Origin: Portulaca oleracea
Lineage: Eukaryota; Streptophyta; Magnoliopsida; Caryophyllales; Portulacaceae
Length of the DNA stretch: 64,000 bases
Assembly: GCA_029582165.1 (NCBI GenBank)
Contig: CM055870.1
Span: 13,534,832 to 13,598,831 of the forward strand
Direction: 5' to 3'
The position numbers and the translations under genes were made by a program. Positions 23,601 to 37,046 of this stretch are shown here, in pieces (the first letter of the stretch is position 1; every line of letters starts with the position of its first letter). The notes under the pieces were generated by a model that searched no databases, was not told where the DNA came from, and saw only the letters and a list, made by a program, of their open reading frames with translations.

Positions 23601-26600
23601 CCAAAAAAAAAAGAGGAAAAACTACAGGAAAAGGAAAAAAGACAGATGTGGCTAACAAAGAATTCCGCCAAGGAAAAATAGAAGAAAGGAGCTGAGAAGC
23701 GGAAGTAGAAAGGGATAGAAAACTAGCCAAACAAGTTAGAAAGTGGAAGAGCAAAAAGGAGGATACTGGAGCAAGAAAAGAGACATACTTGGAAGCGAGA
23801 GAAAGCAATGCGAGGCCTTGTAGTAGAACGGTAATGTTGGTGTTTTAGAAAGGATGGGCCTCACTGATTGTAAGAGAAGCTTTTCATTCTTCAGAGTGCT
23901 AAGAGTGCCTTGTTTTCTTCAAGATGTGGGCATTCCTCATCCCTTGGTTGTTGATGTCTTTTGAGAGTTTCTGGAGAAGTGTGTCAGCACAGGTGGCAGA
24001 TAGTTTAATGTTGGGAGTGATGCTTAATTCACTTCAAATCTTTTCTATAACTTTGTCATGGGTATTTTAAGCGGGCCTTTTTGCTTGCAGGGTGTATTTG
24101 CTTATGTTAGAATTCATACCATATGCAGGCAGGGTTTGTAACCGGCTGTGTTTTAGCATGGAGTCAAAGCAAAATAAATTCTTTCGTCTTACTTTTTTAG
24201 AAAATTGCTTTTGAGTATCTTGGCTGGTGTTGGTTGAGTATTTATCTGGTCTTATTACTAAAGGCCAACTTTGTTCAAGCAGCTCAAATGTAGAATAAAT
24301 TGTCTGGTATGCCCAACGGATTTTTAGTGGTGTATTGCTGCTGTCCAATTATGCTTGATCCTGAATAAACTGCTGCTATTATTTGTACAATGGCTTCTTG
24401 TAGTAAGTTACCTAAATTGGTCACCCCCCCCCTCCTCGGATCCGTGTTCCAGGATCGGCGATCCCAATCGGAGATCGATTCCGCCCTAGATTGGCAGTGA
24501 TCACGACCCAGATTGGTATATTTGATCGATCTGATTTTCACCGACAGTGGTGGGTGTTCAAGGTGGAAGTCGAGGCCTTTTGGTCAAGCGGCAGTTGCGA
24601 ATTCACTGGTGGGTTTTCTCCGGCTACTAGTCGCCGGTTTCCGACCGCTGGAAGTTGAATTTGAAGAGAGGAACGTGCGAAAACCCTAGATCTAACAATT
24701 GCATGACCTATTGATGAGCATTTGAGGAGGAACTTGAGGGCTTTTGGTCGACTAGGAGGTGCGACTCCAGCAGTAGGGTTTTCTCAGGCCATCAGTCGCC
24801 GGTTTCCGGCCACCGGCGATAAAATGAGAGATCTAAATAGGTAGAGTGAGAGACTGAAGTATTGAGATGTTGTGGGGCGTGCGGGTAGCTAGCTGCTGGG
24901 AAATTTAGGCCTTGAAAATTATTTTTATTGTAAATATGTAAAGCATCCCCAACCTCCATTCAGAGTGATTTCTTAACATATTAGCGTCATCTATCACACC
25001 CAATTTTATTATATGATATGATAAATAAATAATTTAAATAGTATTGTATAAAATAACAATTTAAAGTTAGAGATCAAGTTGTTATTATCGAGCCATAAAA
25101 TATTTATCGGCGAATTATGTTCCCAATTACCGTTCCTGTTGATCATACCCCGCTAGATCCGGATTTTAGAAATTTTACGATTTCGATCCCGTTTTTGGTC
25201 CCCGACCCTGGTATCTATGGTAGTGACATAGATGGTTCATTATCATATGTAATGATGTAACCTCATGTTTTCATGTACATTTAGGTTGGTTAATAGATCT
25301 GGTTATTTATAGAATTCTCTGACATGAGAGTTCGATGTTGAATCCTGCAGGCAGAGGGAAGATGACAAATGGGAGCATGATCTTTATGAAGATGATCAAC
25401 CACAAATCTGTATGGAACAGCTGTGACATTTACCTAGTAGTCTAGTACTAAATTTTCTGCTTTTGTTTTATAGATCACTTTAGGTTTGACTCTATGAATT
25501 GGCTATGAAGCCCGCAAGCTTGGTGGAGGAGATCTTCGTTTGAAACTTCTACGGAAGAACAGCCAACAAGATACTCAAAGTGGAGGCGTAAGGGATTTGC
25601 GCGAAAAGTTATCTGGAACAATGCATTCGCAACCTATCAAGAAGGATCCCCCTAAGCCCAAACCTGCTTCTGAGGCCGTTAAACGTACTAGAAGAAGTGT
25701 TGTTGATGCTTCTGTGGCAGAGTCAAAGAAAGTTTCAGAACCAGTTTCAAGAAAAAAGACTCAGCAGCAGACGGTATTGGTTCTTCCTTGTATGCAGCTG
25801 TCAGTTTGCCTTTGTATTGCCCTAGTGCAACCGTCCCCCCTTTTCCTTTTTTAAAATGTATAATGCATTATTAGGATTACTGGATTACGTATGCATTTAT
25901 TTTCCACCGTCATTGGCGTTAGTGTCTGTATGCATTTACCTTACTTGGCTGATTGATATCTTTTGTTGTGTTGTCTTGTCATGTAGGCTGATGCATCAGT
26001 TGAAGGGTTTCTTCGGTCACTGGATCTTGAGAAGTATCTTATCACATTTCAAGCAGAGGAAGTGAGTAATACCTTCGTTTGGATGTTGGATTGATTATCT
26101 CAAGTAATCTTATTGTGCTTCTTTCTTTTCAGGTCGACATGACAGCTCTTGAGCACATGACTGATGAAGATCTCAAAGCTATGGGAATTCCAATGGTAAG
26201 GTGTCCACTTGTAGTTGTCATTGTTAGCATGTTGGACCAAGTCATTTGTTGTCATTTTTATATTCAGTGTTAGAACTTAGCATGGTCATTTTACTCAGAT
26301 GTCTGCTATGTGAGTGATCCTATATGTTAGTGAAGATAAAGAAATTTGGTTGAGCCACTTCACATTAAAATTCTCATGCAAGTCTACCAGAATTGATCAG
26401 AGGGACAGCTGCATTCTGTTAGCTTTGATAGTATAAGTGTGTAGAACTCCAATTTATTAGGTGCTCCCGGCGCATGTGCTCCAGATTCTGTAATTGTTCA
26501 CCCATATATATTAGGTTGTTCACTCTGATTAGTATGATTGTTCACTCTGATTCATATGATTGTTCACTCACAACTATCTGGAGCACATGCTCCGGGTGCA

Positions 26601-26971
26601 TCTAATATATATTGGTGTAGAACAAGGGTACTAGTTACGAGCGCACCTCAAATTGCCATATAATGAGTCTAATCATGAGCCTGTTCATGTCATTGAGCTT
26701 TGTTTGGTTCAGTTATTAGGGGCCAACTCGTGGCAATATTCAAGCCGAGTTTATCATTTCCATTTTCCATTAATTTATGCGTGGTTTCTGCATACAAGTA
26801 TTTTCCGGAACAAATGTTTAACCTGCGATCACAGTGAACTGACACTAGAATGCATTGCTAATTCTAGAGAAGATTTTTTTCGGTAAGCCTGACTTGCGTA
26901 ATTATCTTTTTTTTTTTTGGTACCAGGGTCCGCGGAAGAAGATTTTATTAGCCTTGAATTCAAGGGGCTAA
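20674..26971 (+). CDS. SAM (sterile alpha motif) domain protein, 203 aa
   Basis: Six exons join in phase on the plus strand: 20674-20780, 25351-25409, 25511-25773, 25987-26061, 26133-26195 and 26927-26971, totalling 612 bases with the TAA stop. The start is the ATG of MYADRLEGEAKPS; an open frame further upstream starts only at TTG. The N-terminal two thirds are charged and probably disordered (RDRLNGTVAGSSTRRRTVTG, EDDKWEHDLYEDD-like part, LRLKLLRKNSQQDTQSGGVR). The last 60 residues form a compact SAM domain: VEGFLRSLDLEKYLITFQAE, VDMTALEHMTDEDLKAMGIP, then GPRKKILLAL. SAM domains mediate protein self-association or binding. From memory this is orthologous to small Arabidopsis SAM proteins (the At3g07760 type), role little known. 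Intron 1 is about 4.6 kb and contains repeats. Confidence 0.9.
21727..22535. mobile_element. Old repeat in intron 1, split by a MITE
   Basis: The flanks (21727-21950 and 22384-22535) read like one older insertion interrupted by the element at 21950-22383; on the minus strand fragments such as FGAFGKEGTVKLL appear. I cannot assign a family; a LINE remnant is possible. Confidence 0.35.
21950..22383. mobile_element. hAT-like MITE with CGTTTGGTTGGATG ends
   Basis: The left end CGTTTGGTTGGATGTAAT and the reverse complement of the right end CGTTTGGTTGGATGCAAT are almost identical inverted repeats. The interior is AT-rich with (GA) and (GT) tracts at 22130-22250 and no coding capacity. It lies in intron 1 of the SAM gene. 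Confidence 0.7.
24420..25230. repeat. GATC-rich repeat in intron 1 of the SAM gene
   Basis: The left part is dense in GGATC/GATCC strings like the hAT-like element at 51203-51645. Inside, a stretch of about 90 bases is duplicated with divergence (24570-24650 and 24735-24815, both containing CAGTCGCCGGTTTCCG or a near copy). It may be a larger relative of the 51-kb element; ends were not defined. Confidence 0.4.
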
Positions 26972-28037
26972 TATTTGCAGAGTGAAGAGGGCATATTCTT
27001 TTTCTGATGAGCCTTGGTTAACAACTGTGATGATCTACAATGATTCGGGCAGCTTTGTCATTTCATTGACACATATCCTGCAGGTTGCATGTAATTCTAA
27101 GTTCAAACTGTGATTTTGAGATAGAAGCTCCCTGTGATCATGCTGATAGTGTAGGAAACCAAAATCACAAATTTGAACACGAACATATTTTGCAAGTCTT
27201 ATTTTTCAGTAGTTTGTTGGTTTGTTTTTATACTCATAATTTGGTTTCTCGCCTGATTTTTATTTAGTTAAATTATTTATATATTTGTGGTGATTGTTTG
27301 CGACTGCAATGTAAATACAGTGCCATGATATGAGTTAGACCAACATTCCAGATAACAAAATATTTAGAAGCCTTACGTACAGAGTAACTTAATGAACAAA
27401 TCATTCAAAACCTGTGAAGACAATACCCTGTCTGAAAGACTCTTTGTTTTTGTTACTTTTCATGTAAGTTTTGACGTCCCCAAACAAAGATTGGTATTAA
27501 AATTTAATCGATGAGTCTTTCTTACAATCGTGGCAAGCATTCGATTAGAGTGGAGCTTCGACGTTTCTGCCAAATTCCGGCTCCAAAGCTCTGCTATACA
27601 ATTGGCCATGCAAACTTCTAACCGTCCGGAAATTTTCAGAATTCTAACAAAGATTTGTCAAATCTTAAGTTTCTTCCTACATTGACCTCCCAGCTTGGTG
27701 ACCTCAACTTTCCAGTTAATAAAACACCACAATTGATTTCAAAATCCAGGTGTAGATCTTCTCTAAAGCAGCATGTCTACAAAAAAAACAAGTTGGTCCG
27801 TGGAGACTTCATTCGTGCAAGCTCATCTCTGTGCAGCAACTGTAACCCAGAAAATGGCAACCGTCAAATATGTACCCTAATGAATTCGATCACAAGCTTT
27901 CTCTGACTGATCTGAACTGCTATGAATCTCGTGGAGCTTTGAATATGTTCCACAACCAACATTCAGGCACACGGCTGTTTTGATGGCAAAGAAAACTTCT
28001 GAAGCTCTCATCTTGTTTCTGTGTATCGGCTTAGCAG
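26972..28037. other. 3' flanks of two convergent genes
   Basis: The SAM gene (plus) ends at 26971 and the 13-exon membrane-protein gene (minus) ends at 28038, so the two genes converge. The interval should hold both 3' UTRs. I recognise no further gene; the open frames near 27655-27906 and 27877-28037 are not supported. Confidence 0.6.
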
Positions 28038-31000
28038 TTAAGATGTAATTCCCGTTGCTTTCCATGCCAAGTACTTGGACTTTTCGAGCTTGTATCTTTT
28101 CAATTCCTTGACAACTGCTAGGACAACATGCAGGCCTACTGGTAGGAAGAACGGCTGACATGTCCACAAAACATTCGGCAGTCAGAGACAAATAAATCAT
28201 AAACTGATATGCGAAACGAATTTTGCAACAGTGCAAGTATTTTGACACAATCAAGGCCAATTACTGCAATAGGGTCTACAAAGATTTCAAAGTCTGTCGC
28301 ATTGAAATAAAGTCAAGTCATCAGAGTGGTTTTCCACTTTCTCACCAAGATATGAGCATGCATATAAGGTTAGATTTAAATCAAAAGTTTTCCATCTTGT
28401 ACAGTGATGTCAGTAGGGTGGGAAACCCCAACCCCAATGGATACTAATAGACTATAGAGAGAAGCATAAGAATAAAAGATATGGTGAATGGCATGGTCAT
28501 TAACTGGCAAAAAATTTTCGTCAATAAAGTCTCAAGACATCATGGCAACAAACAAAGCCAGTAACTCACCGAGTAGACTGCAAAACAGTGCTCAAATGAG
28601 TAATAGCTCACGGACATTATAGAAGGATGAAAGAAAGCATCTTCAGCCAGAGACCTTGCTTGTCGAGATGATACTGACAATGTAAATGTCAATTTAGTCC
28701 ATGCAACCATAACCAGGATAAATAGCACAGGCAACAAATCAAGTCTTAGATAAAACATACCGGCAGTATCATCATAGACACCAAGAGATGCATTACTTCT
28801 AGCCAGCCTTGCCGCCTGAAGAGAATATTCTACCTGCACAAGATGATAGCCTTTGTGAAGAGAATTACTCATGAAATCTCTCCCCTCCCAAAAAAAAAAA
28901 AAAAAAGTGTGAGAAGCAGCAGCAGTTTGCTCCAGTACTTTTAAACAGAAAACAAGCAAGACCTAGGCCTGTTCGCCAAAATTAGTGTTTTTGATAGCGG
29001 ATAGCGGTTTATGTAGCGGATAGCGGTTTAAGCAGCGGATAGCGGTTTAAGTAGTGGATAACAGATGACTGTTCAAATAAGAATTGTGTTCGGTAAATTT
29101 AGTGGTTTAATTAACAGATTAATGTGAATTGACATAAAAGGATATCAATAATTTCTAAAGATAAAATTTACAAAGGGTATTTTTTGACCGAAAAATATGA
29201 AACGCTACTCCAAACGCTAAACGTTAACTTTATTAGTGTTTCACAAAACGCTCCTTAAAACGCTAAACGCTCCTCAAAACGCTAGCTTACCGAATGCTAA
29301 TATTTATGCAATTAGAATTTTGACTTGGTCAAGACGCTAAACGCTACCTCAAACGCTATTGCCGAACACAGTCCTACTAGGTAGTGTGGATGCTAAAATG
29401 TTGTATAAAGGAAAGACAAATTAGTAACTACATCATTTAGAGGAAAGACAAAGACATACTATAACATTAATCATGAGAATAGTATGCATAGTGATGCAGT
29501 TTACTGCAAATAGTAGGCTTTAGGTTCAGGTACCACTTGACATAATCTGATGCTTGCTTTACTGTGTTTCACTTTTTTGAGTTATGAAGATGGTAAGGCA
29601 ACTCCTTGTAATCAAGAGTCGAGCCAAAACAATCTCTTCGTATTCACAAGTGCAAGTCCATGAACCCCACCCAACACCCCACCCCACCACCACCACCAAA
29701 AAAAAAAAAGAAAAAAAAAACAGTAACAGAAAAACTCCAAATGCCCCTTTTAGCTGAGGTGTTACTCAAAACCTATTCTGCATGGTAGGCATTTAAAAGC
29801 TAGGCTTTGACCTAAAAATAGGTTCAGAAATAGCAAAATCAAATCATAGTAGGAGCAGCTATAAATTTGTCGTTCAAGCAATTTCAGACTTCCACTAAAC
29901 TGTTCTATACCATGCTACTTTCTCAAGGTTCATATACAAGTGCAGGCATGCATTGGTTTTCGTTCTGCGCTATAAATAATGTTTCGCTGCAAAATCATGC
30001 TAATGCATTCATGCCAAAATACCAATCCTGTAAGTCATGTTGACACCATGTTCTCATACCACAAGGCCCATTACTAAAACATCACCTCCACACAATTTAG
30101 CAAAAATGAAGCAATTAATCACAGGTGTAAAGATGGGAAGGCACCTGTTTTCCTATTTCATCCATTATGATCATCCTTGGAAGTGATTGAACCTACAAGG
30201 GAAATGCCACATTTCCAGAAACTGTCAGTAAATTAAGTAGCAAGCCAAAAAAATAAAAATATTCTCCACACATTCTATTTTGAGACCATACCAATCTCGA
30301 GAGAGATCCAAGTGTGTTTGCACAAGATTGAAGATTGAAGCATCCATGCTGCCTAGACAATACATCTAGTTCCCTAAGTATATGAAACAGAATAAGACAG
30401 TTTATATTAGCCCAAGAGTCAGATCAACATCGACATAGATACATCATTCATAGCAACCAATTGGGTCTTAATTATAATCAACATAACTTAATAGAATACA
30501 GACTCCCAGACAACATTATCTTCTGTAGTTGGTTCAGAAATCAGAAGTATACAAGGCATGTTCTAGCATGAAAGTCATTCATGCAACAAGAAAAGGATTC
30601 ATATCACATCCATATCAATGGATGTAACATATCTTCAGATGCTAATATCTCATGGACTTAAAGAGACTGCCTTGGATAAGTTTACATGCTCTAGTTGCTT
30701 TCAAAGTATTCTTGTTGTCAGAACTATTTTAGACTATTAGATGCAGATGCCATGAGGGATTACTTCCTGCCCAATAAAACTTATCCCTACAGCACCTCTT
30801 TCAAATTTTGGGCAGTAGTAAAATGTGCTTTCACACATACCAAAACACACCATGTTAGGAAACAAATTCTACAAAATTTCAGATATTTTGGGTTTTGGAA
30901 ATGAGTGAGTGAACTGATACCAAGTTCTAAAACTGAAGTACTTCATCAACCATTTCTGTAAATAATGGTAGTCATTTGATGAATTAACATTCACACGGAT

Positions 31001-34000
31001 AATCGAGAATTCAAACTCATGATTTTGCTTTTACTAATGAAGTGATAGTCCAAAACAAAGCAGGTACTGGTCTTTCTAACCATTTTGTGAAACCGCTTCC
31101 ACTAGCTAGAAGATTGATCTTGCCCGAAGAACCAACATAAAAGCTCTGAGACTTAAGACCAAATAACTGTCGCAGCTGTCCCATGAAAACTTCAATGATG
31201 TTCTGGAGATCCTGTTCAGTTTGCACACTCATAAATACCAGTTTTCCTCAAAGAAAATAAGAAGGAATCACACCTAGAAAGATCATAGCCTATGTTGCAA
31301 AACAGAGCTGGTATATAAGAAGCAGGAAATTGAAACTTGAACCAACAAAAAGAAAGCAGAACATGGTTGGAAAACTATGACAATTTTACATTTGACAGCA
31401 TCATTTGGAGTAGCAGGTCTGACCTGGAAGGGAATTGTATGCCTGGAATGGTCCATACTCACAGAATGATCTGAACAGCCAGATGGGTTCCACACAATGA
31501 CACCTCCCCACATCTAAAAGTAAAAGTTACAATTACCAAGAATCCGCATAAGGGAAAAGACGCAATACTAGTACAAGATAAGAAAAGAAACACCCACTGG
31601 GGATATAAAGCTATTTGTTGAAGAGATCTCTCCATTTGGAAGCTGCAGCAAAAGAGGGCACTCCTTTGCAGATGGTATATATCTGCTTAGTTGTTGGAAA
31701 CAGTAAGAACTCCATGAACATTTACTCCAGAGACATTTCAAATTATCCAGATGCTTATGCAAGACGAATATGCACATAAAGTTTGAAATAAAGCCTTAGC
31801 TTGAATTCATCATTCACAAGGAAGAAAACAAGGCAAATATAAGAGCCAGAAAATAGAACAATCGAAGAGGGAAAAAAACAAGGCAGATACAAGCATTAGA
31901 AAATTGAAAAAATCCTTCATAGATCTTGAGTGTATTATCTTGTGCTGCATATCTCAACAAGAAGCACCTACACGGCTACACCCATATTAGCTTGCAATTT
32001 AAGTAAAGCAGCATAACAGAGTGGTATCTTATGATGAGCAACAAGTGGAACAGTATTGTATGAGAGATATTTAAGACAGTAATTGTGGAATTTAGAGTGT
32101 ATATTATTACACAGATTCATATGTTAGACAAGTTAGGAATTTACATACAGTTTAGCAGGTTATGATTTGATCTCCTTGGCTAAACCACAACATAATCGTG
32201 TGGTGTGTTTGTTTGTAGGAAATTGTAGCAGCTCATACATAGTCTTACACTAAGTATCCTAATGTTATAATACTAATATTCAACAGAGGAGAATCTAGAC
32301 ATGCCCATTATTTAATAAAGAAAATTAAATAGACTTCAGTTGCTCCAGAAGTCAGAACTATGCAGCATGATAATTCCTTTATCCTTGGCTCACTTCTAAT
32401 CACGTACCGGCAGGTAAAATTTTTTAGACTTGATACATCAAACATGACAATATCTGAAACCTCTACTCAAAAAGTAATTTTAAGACCATCTCCAATGGTG
32501 AGTTAAAATTTGGCTCATTGCTAACATGGTGTGTAAGGACGCAGTGAGGTTGTGCAGGACATTCCAGTGGTGAGGGTGTGAGTACGCTTGTGAGACAGAC
32601 ATTGAATTGAGTTAAATGGTGAGTTTCTCACGCTATTTTGATTATTTTTTTTTTCTCTTCCCTCTTCATCCACCTCACTTTTTTTTTAATCAAAATAACC
32701 AAATTAATTATATTATTAAGCAGGATCCACTCACTGTTTTGACTAATATGAGCCAAAGTCAGCTCACCATTGAAGAGCAAGGTAAATAGAGAGACAAACT
32801 TTGACTCTCTTGGAGGGGACCCACAAATTTCACCTCATCTAGTGAGCCAAACACAGACCCACTGCTGCACACCAGATTGCACAATGCAGGTATTGATCGG
32901 ATCACAAACACTTGCAACAATGAAAGGATTGATGCAACTGGCCCAAGAACACCCATCTTAAAAAATATTTTGTAGCTTAGAATGAAAATTTTGCCACTTA
33001 CAAGTATAACTTTTTCCATTTTCCATTTTTCTTTAGGGGCTAATACAAAGATTATTTTTATCTCAGTAGCAACGAATGCCTCTTCAACAATGATACCATA
33101 AAAAGAATTAACAAGTTGAGAAACATACACTACAATGTGCAAAATTTTGGAGCGCCCTCCTGCCGCAATAGAGGTATCCAAATGCCATTCGTTTGAATTT
33201 ACCTATTACAAGTAATGACCCAAATAAGTTGAATATGCACATAATGGTAAGGAAAAATGTTTGAGATAGAACTCAGAGAAAACCCCTGCGGGAAGAGGGG
33301 GGGAGGGGGGTGTCGTATATCAAGATGAAATGTTGAAAGATAAATCCAAACCCTTGAGACTGAAAAAATGAATGAGAGGACATCCAATGAGGGAGTGACA
33401 AGGAGCAAACAATGCCAAAACAAACTAGAGCTTCCTACTCTCTGTGCATGCACAATGGCACACAAACAGGATATAATGGTTGTTCAACTATCCAAGAATA
33501 ATTTATTGTGAAACTGGTTCTCAGATACTAAACACAAACAAGTAGTAGACATCATTACTCAAAGACAATACAGAAATTATATATAAATCAAGAAAAGAAA
33601 TATAGATAAAGGATGATGATTATGCTTACAAAGAATGGAAGATCCTTTGTGTTGAATATATAACTGTGTCTATCCTCATTCCAGTGGGACAAAAATGATT
33701 TTGGAGTATGATATAATATCTGCGATTAGAAATAGCCAAGTAAGATAGGGAAAAAAAGGTGCGCTTTTAACCCATGCGAACACAGAACTTAAGGTGAGCC
33801 TCACTCCAGAGAAGATGCTTAAAGACCTGACTCTCTACGCTGACATTAGCAATTGGAGCCAAAGCCTCAATAACAGGAGTTAGTAGATTATCATGTACTC
33901 TCTGGAAGTCCCTGCACAAATAATATATGAGATTCAGTGAATACAATCGTGAGATATGCAATGAAGACAAATAATAAAAGGAGGATGACACAGGATCCTA

Positions 34001-34605
34001 AAATCTGGATCCAATACCAGATCCGTTTGGTATTTCACGCTCAACCGGGTACCCGGTTGGAAAAATATCATACAATTTTCTTTTTAAAAAAATAACTAAG
34101 TTACAAACTTGTAGATCTTTGTCTTTCCCACCAACATCAAAGATATTACAAGTTTAAGCAAACAAAATACAAAAAAATCTACTAATATTACACTTTAGGC
34201 ATACAAAAGACAAACTTAAAATTATAAACACTAACTGTTAGTAAGAGTGTGACAGAATCAGGGTTTGCAAAATATTAAGAGTATATGCAAGTATGTATAT
34301 GTTTTTGGGGGGGGGGGGGGTTGAGAAAAAATAGTGGGGCTAGAATGCCTGGCTTGCCTGGGCATGTGATATAATAGTGAACTGCCCAAATTCACAAATG
34401 TTTATAATTACTCTTAGTAATAACTGGGTTCTGGGTACCGAGTCTGATTCTAGATCTGTCATATCAGGAAGGCCAGCGCCAACCGGATCCTAATTTTACG
34501 ATCCAGTACCAGATCTAGTTGTATCCAGTTTAATGGATCCTGACTGGTACTAGGTCATTTTGCTCATCCTCAGTGGAGAGCGCCCCTTATTTTGATACTT
34601 TTATG

Positions 34606-34673
<68 letters not shown>

Positions 34674-36928
34674 AGGGTACTACAAAAGATTTAATATGAC
34701 CTTCATTTAGTTTGATATCTTGCTACTCGTCATGTCTTTTACAGTATTGAAATAGATGCTTTGTTGTAGCCTCGTAGGTTAATGGTATGTATTGCAATTG
34801 AATTCTAGGTTTATACTGATCGAACATTGACTAAAGAATATACATATTCATTATCGACTGTCAACTCAAATGAAGGGAAACAATGACGGACCCTACACGT
34901 TAGCCTAAATCCTTCACTTGAGAAAAACAAAATAACAATAACTCGTGTTACTTACTCAAAAGAGTGTTTTATGTGGAAGGTGAAGGGGAATAATGAGGCT
35001 CAAGACCAATTGTTGCCTTGCTTCATTGTGGGTTTGCAAGGGTTCTTTGGGAGCTAGCCTTCAATTGCCTATGTTATTTGTGGGTTAGTTCTAAATTCCA
35101 AGAGTTTGAGGGACATGAAGCTCCTATTCAGCACATGAAAGATAATTTCATGAACACACTCTATTTTTGGTATAGCAGGGAGCTCAGTTCTTCCTCATAT
35201 GATATGGCTGAGTTTGTGGATAGCTTATATTCTGGTTGTACATGGGTTTTGTAGGATGCTATCTGAATATTTGTTTTTCTTTTTTTATGCATACATATAA
35301 TCGTATCCTTCTGTGTATAAAAAAATAACTAACAACCATAATATATAATTAGTTCACATATGCATTAACAATTTAGCAGTGACCAAACAGCAGGAGATGA
35401 GTTCCATACCAGTCATAAATCCAGTCATGGGGATCTGCATTTAATAAGTTGAAAGACAGCACAACTCTGCCATCAGCACCAACAGGCATAAACTCCCCAT
35501 GGATTGAACTTTCTTCTTTCCCACCATTTATAAACACATTAACAAAAATTTCAGAAATCCTCGCTACAGCATCGGTCACTGAAACCTTCCCAGTAATCCA
35601 TCCATGCCTGTGCTTTCCCACCACCATCCTGACTTCCTCATTCAAGTTTACAACAATGACACTGTAAACATTTCCATTGGACCCTGAGCACTTTCGACTA
35701 TTCAGCAAAGCAGTGTCCAAGAATTCATCAAACAAATCATCATCTTTCCACTTTGCATCTAAATATGCATCCTTTAACAATCCACATTTCCAAGAGCAAC
35801 TACTTCCATCATTCTGGTTTCCCACACAATCGTTCTCTGACTCTAAAATCACAGAAACATTAAAATTGGATCCACAACTTCCACAAACTCGATCACCACC
35901 AGCTATTTCCCTCATACGATCACCAATTGAAGACCCCAACTTCCTTGCATCTTTCAAATCATCAAACCCTAGAAACACAGCTTGGAATTGGCACGGGAAG
36001 AGCAGTGGCTCTGATTCAATTGAACTTGAAAGTGAATCCATGTCTTTAAAGGGGAGCGGCGATCTATAAATTTCCACACTCTTCCACAGAAATGGGGCCC
36101 CTTCACATAAAAGCAAGTATCTTTAAACACTAATCAAACAGACCTGATTTTCAGTTCCAGATAAACCCATTGGCATCAACACTCAAGAGTTACAAACAGA
36201 CAACCACAATTTGCTAACTGCTACTTAATCGCCCACTTCACTAGTAATGAACATCTGATTGCATTTATGGTTCAAACAAGACTTGAATTTTAGCACTAAT
36301 GCATCAAACAATACTACCTCCGTCCCTAGATGAGTGTCAATTTGACTAAGTTTTGACGGTTGATAATTCACAAATTACAATGAATTACTATATGAAATTA
36401 CCACCATTGGAAAGGTATTGTACTAGACATTACAATGGTGTTAATTTTATATTGTAACTCATATCATTGTGAGCAATTAACAGTCAAAGTTTAGTAAAAC
36501 TGACAATCTACAACAACTCAGAACCAAAAATCATCAATTTGAACAAAAAGTATCTCAAGATTGCAATCAATAACACAGCTTCAATCCAATGCAGTCATTA
36601 ACAATACTACGCATTTTTCAGATATAGCATAATAGCAATTAGGATCAACTTCAACATGAATTGAAACTTGCCACAGTTGAGGTGAAACTCCATAGCGCAA
36701 ATGCACAGAGAGAGAGAGAGTACCTAAGAGGAAGCAGACGAAGACGGAAATTGTTAAGACAAGACGCTTGATTCCAGGCTTTGTTTTCCGCATTTTCGAG
36801 GGATCAAATGATTCCGATTCCGACTTCTTCGCCGGAATCGAGTCGCCGGCGGGGAGCTCATGACCTTCGCCGGAAACATCGGCCGGCGAAGGCAGTAAGG
36901 GTTTGTCTATGTCCGAGGTTTCCGGCAT
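28038..36928 (-). CDS. Plant single-anchor membrane protein, 624 aa, 13 exons
   Basis: Exons on the minus strand: 36928-36724, 36100-35410, 33911-33827, 33719-33630, 33202-33129, 31682-31598, 31513-31424, 31211-31081, 30373-30292, 30192-30145, 28833-28761, 28673-28570 and 28154-28038. All twelve introns have GT/AG ends and the phases agree, giving 1875 bases with stop. The start is the first ATG (MPETSDIDKPLLPSP). Residues about 50-68 are a membrane anchor after a basic stretch (KRLVLTISVFVCFLLG), so the bulk is probably lumenal. Recognisable blocks are LFPCQFQAVFLGFDD, NADPHDWIYDWDFQRVHD, WHLDTSIAAGGRSKILHI, CPLLLQLPNGEISSTNSF, MWGGVIVWNPSGC, SFYVGSSGKINLLASGSGFT and, near the end, FFLPVGLHVVLAVVKELKRY. 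From memory the family includes Arabidopsis At3g28720 and At5g58100; biochemical function unknown to me. The exon 1 to 2 junction is the least certain. Introns contain a MITE, a LINE fragment and a long (TA)n tract. Confidence 0.87.
28972..29375. mobile_element. hAT-like MITE, copy 2
   Basis: Inverted counterpart of the stretch at 16093-16432. The left part has three tandem phrases AGCGGATAGCGGTTTA; the right part has many CAAAACGCTAAACGCT phrases; the end reads GCCGAACAC. It lies in the intron between exons 10 and 11 of the membrane-protein gene and has no coding capacity. Confidence 0.65.
34302..34320. repeat. Poly-G tract
   Basis: A run of about 14 G follows GTATATGTTTTTG in the intron between exons 2 and 3. 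Similar homopolymer tracts lie at 7690 (G), 22953 (C) and 24423 (C). Confidence 0.8.
34609..34671. repeat. (TA)n microsatellite, about 60 bases
   Basis: An uninterrupted TA run in the long intron between exons 2 and 3 of the 28038-36928 gene. Confidence 0.95.
34960..35330 (+). mobile_element. LINE (L1-type) 3' fragment
   Basis: The plus strand encodes LLHCGFARVLWELAFNCL, the zinc-binding end typical of plant L1 reverse transcriptase proteins, then FEGHEAPIQHMKDNFMNT and DMAEFVDSLYSG. It is followed by a non-coding tail and a short A-rich run near 35318. The usual stretch between these two parts is missing, so the copy is internally deleted. It lies in the intron between exons 2 and 3 of the membrane-protein gene, in the opposite orientation. 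Confidence 0.7.
36314..36512. mobile_element. Stowaway-type MITE, right end lost
   Basis: It starts CTACCTCCGTCCCTAGATGA after TA and shares its interior with the element at 2360-2558 (TTGATAATTCACAAATTACA-like part, then a TATTGTAACTCAT part). The expected right terminal repeat is missing or degraded near 36512. It lies in intron 1 of the 28038-36928 gene. Confidence 0.7.
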
Positions 36929-37046
36929 CGCTTTCAACAATCTCCGATTTGTTTCTCTTTCACTTTCGAAATTCCGATCGGAGTATGGTTATCCGAAGCT
37001 TGGATTATTTTTATCAAAAAATAATAAAATAATCAGCATGTCAGCA

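Noticed and set aside
27877..28260. Minus-strand open frame of 127 codons over the last exon of the 13-exon gene
   Set aside because: The true last exon (28154-28038) uses another frame and restores the expected C-terminal block; the longer frame has no recognisable content.
35449..36069. Plus-strand open frames opposite exon 2 of the 13-exon gene
   Set aside because: Shadows of the minus-strand exon, which carries the conserved blocks.
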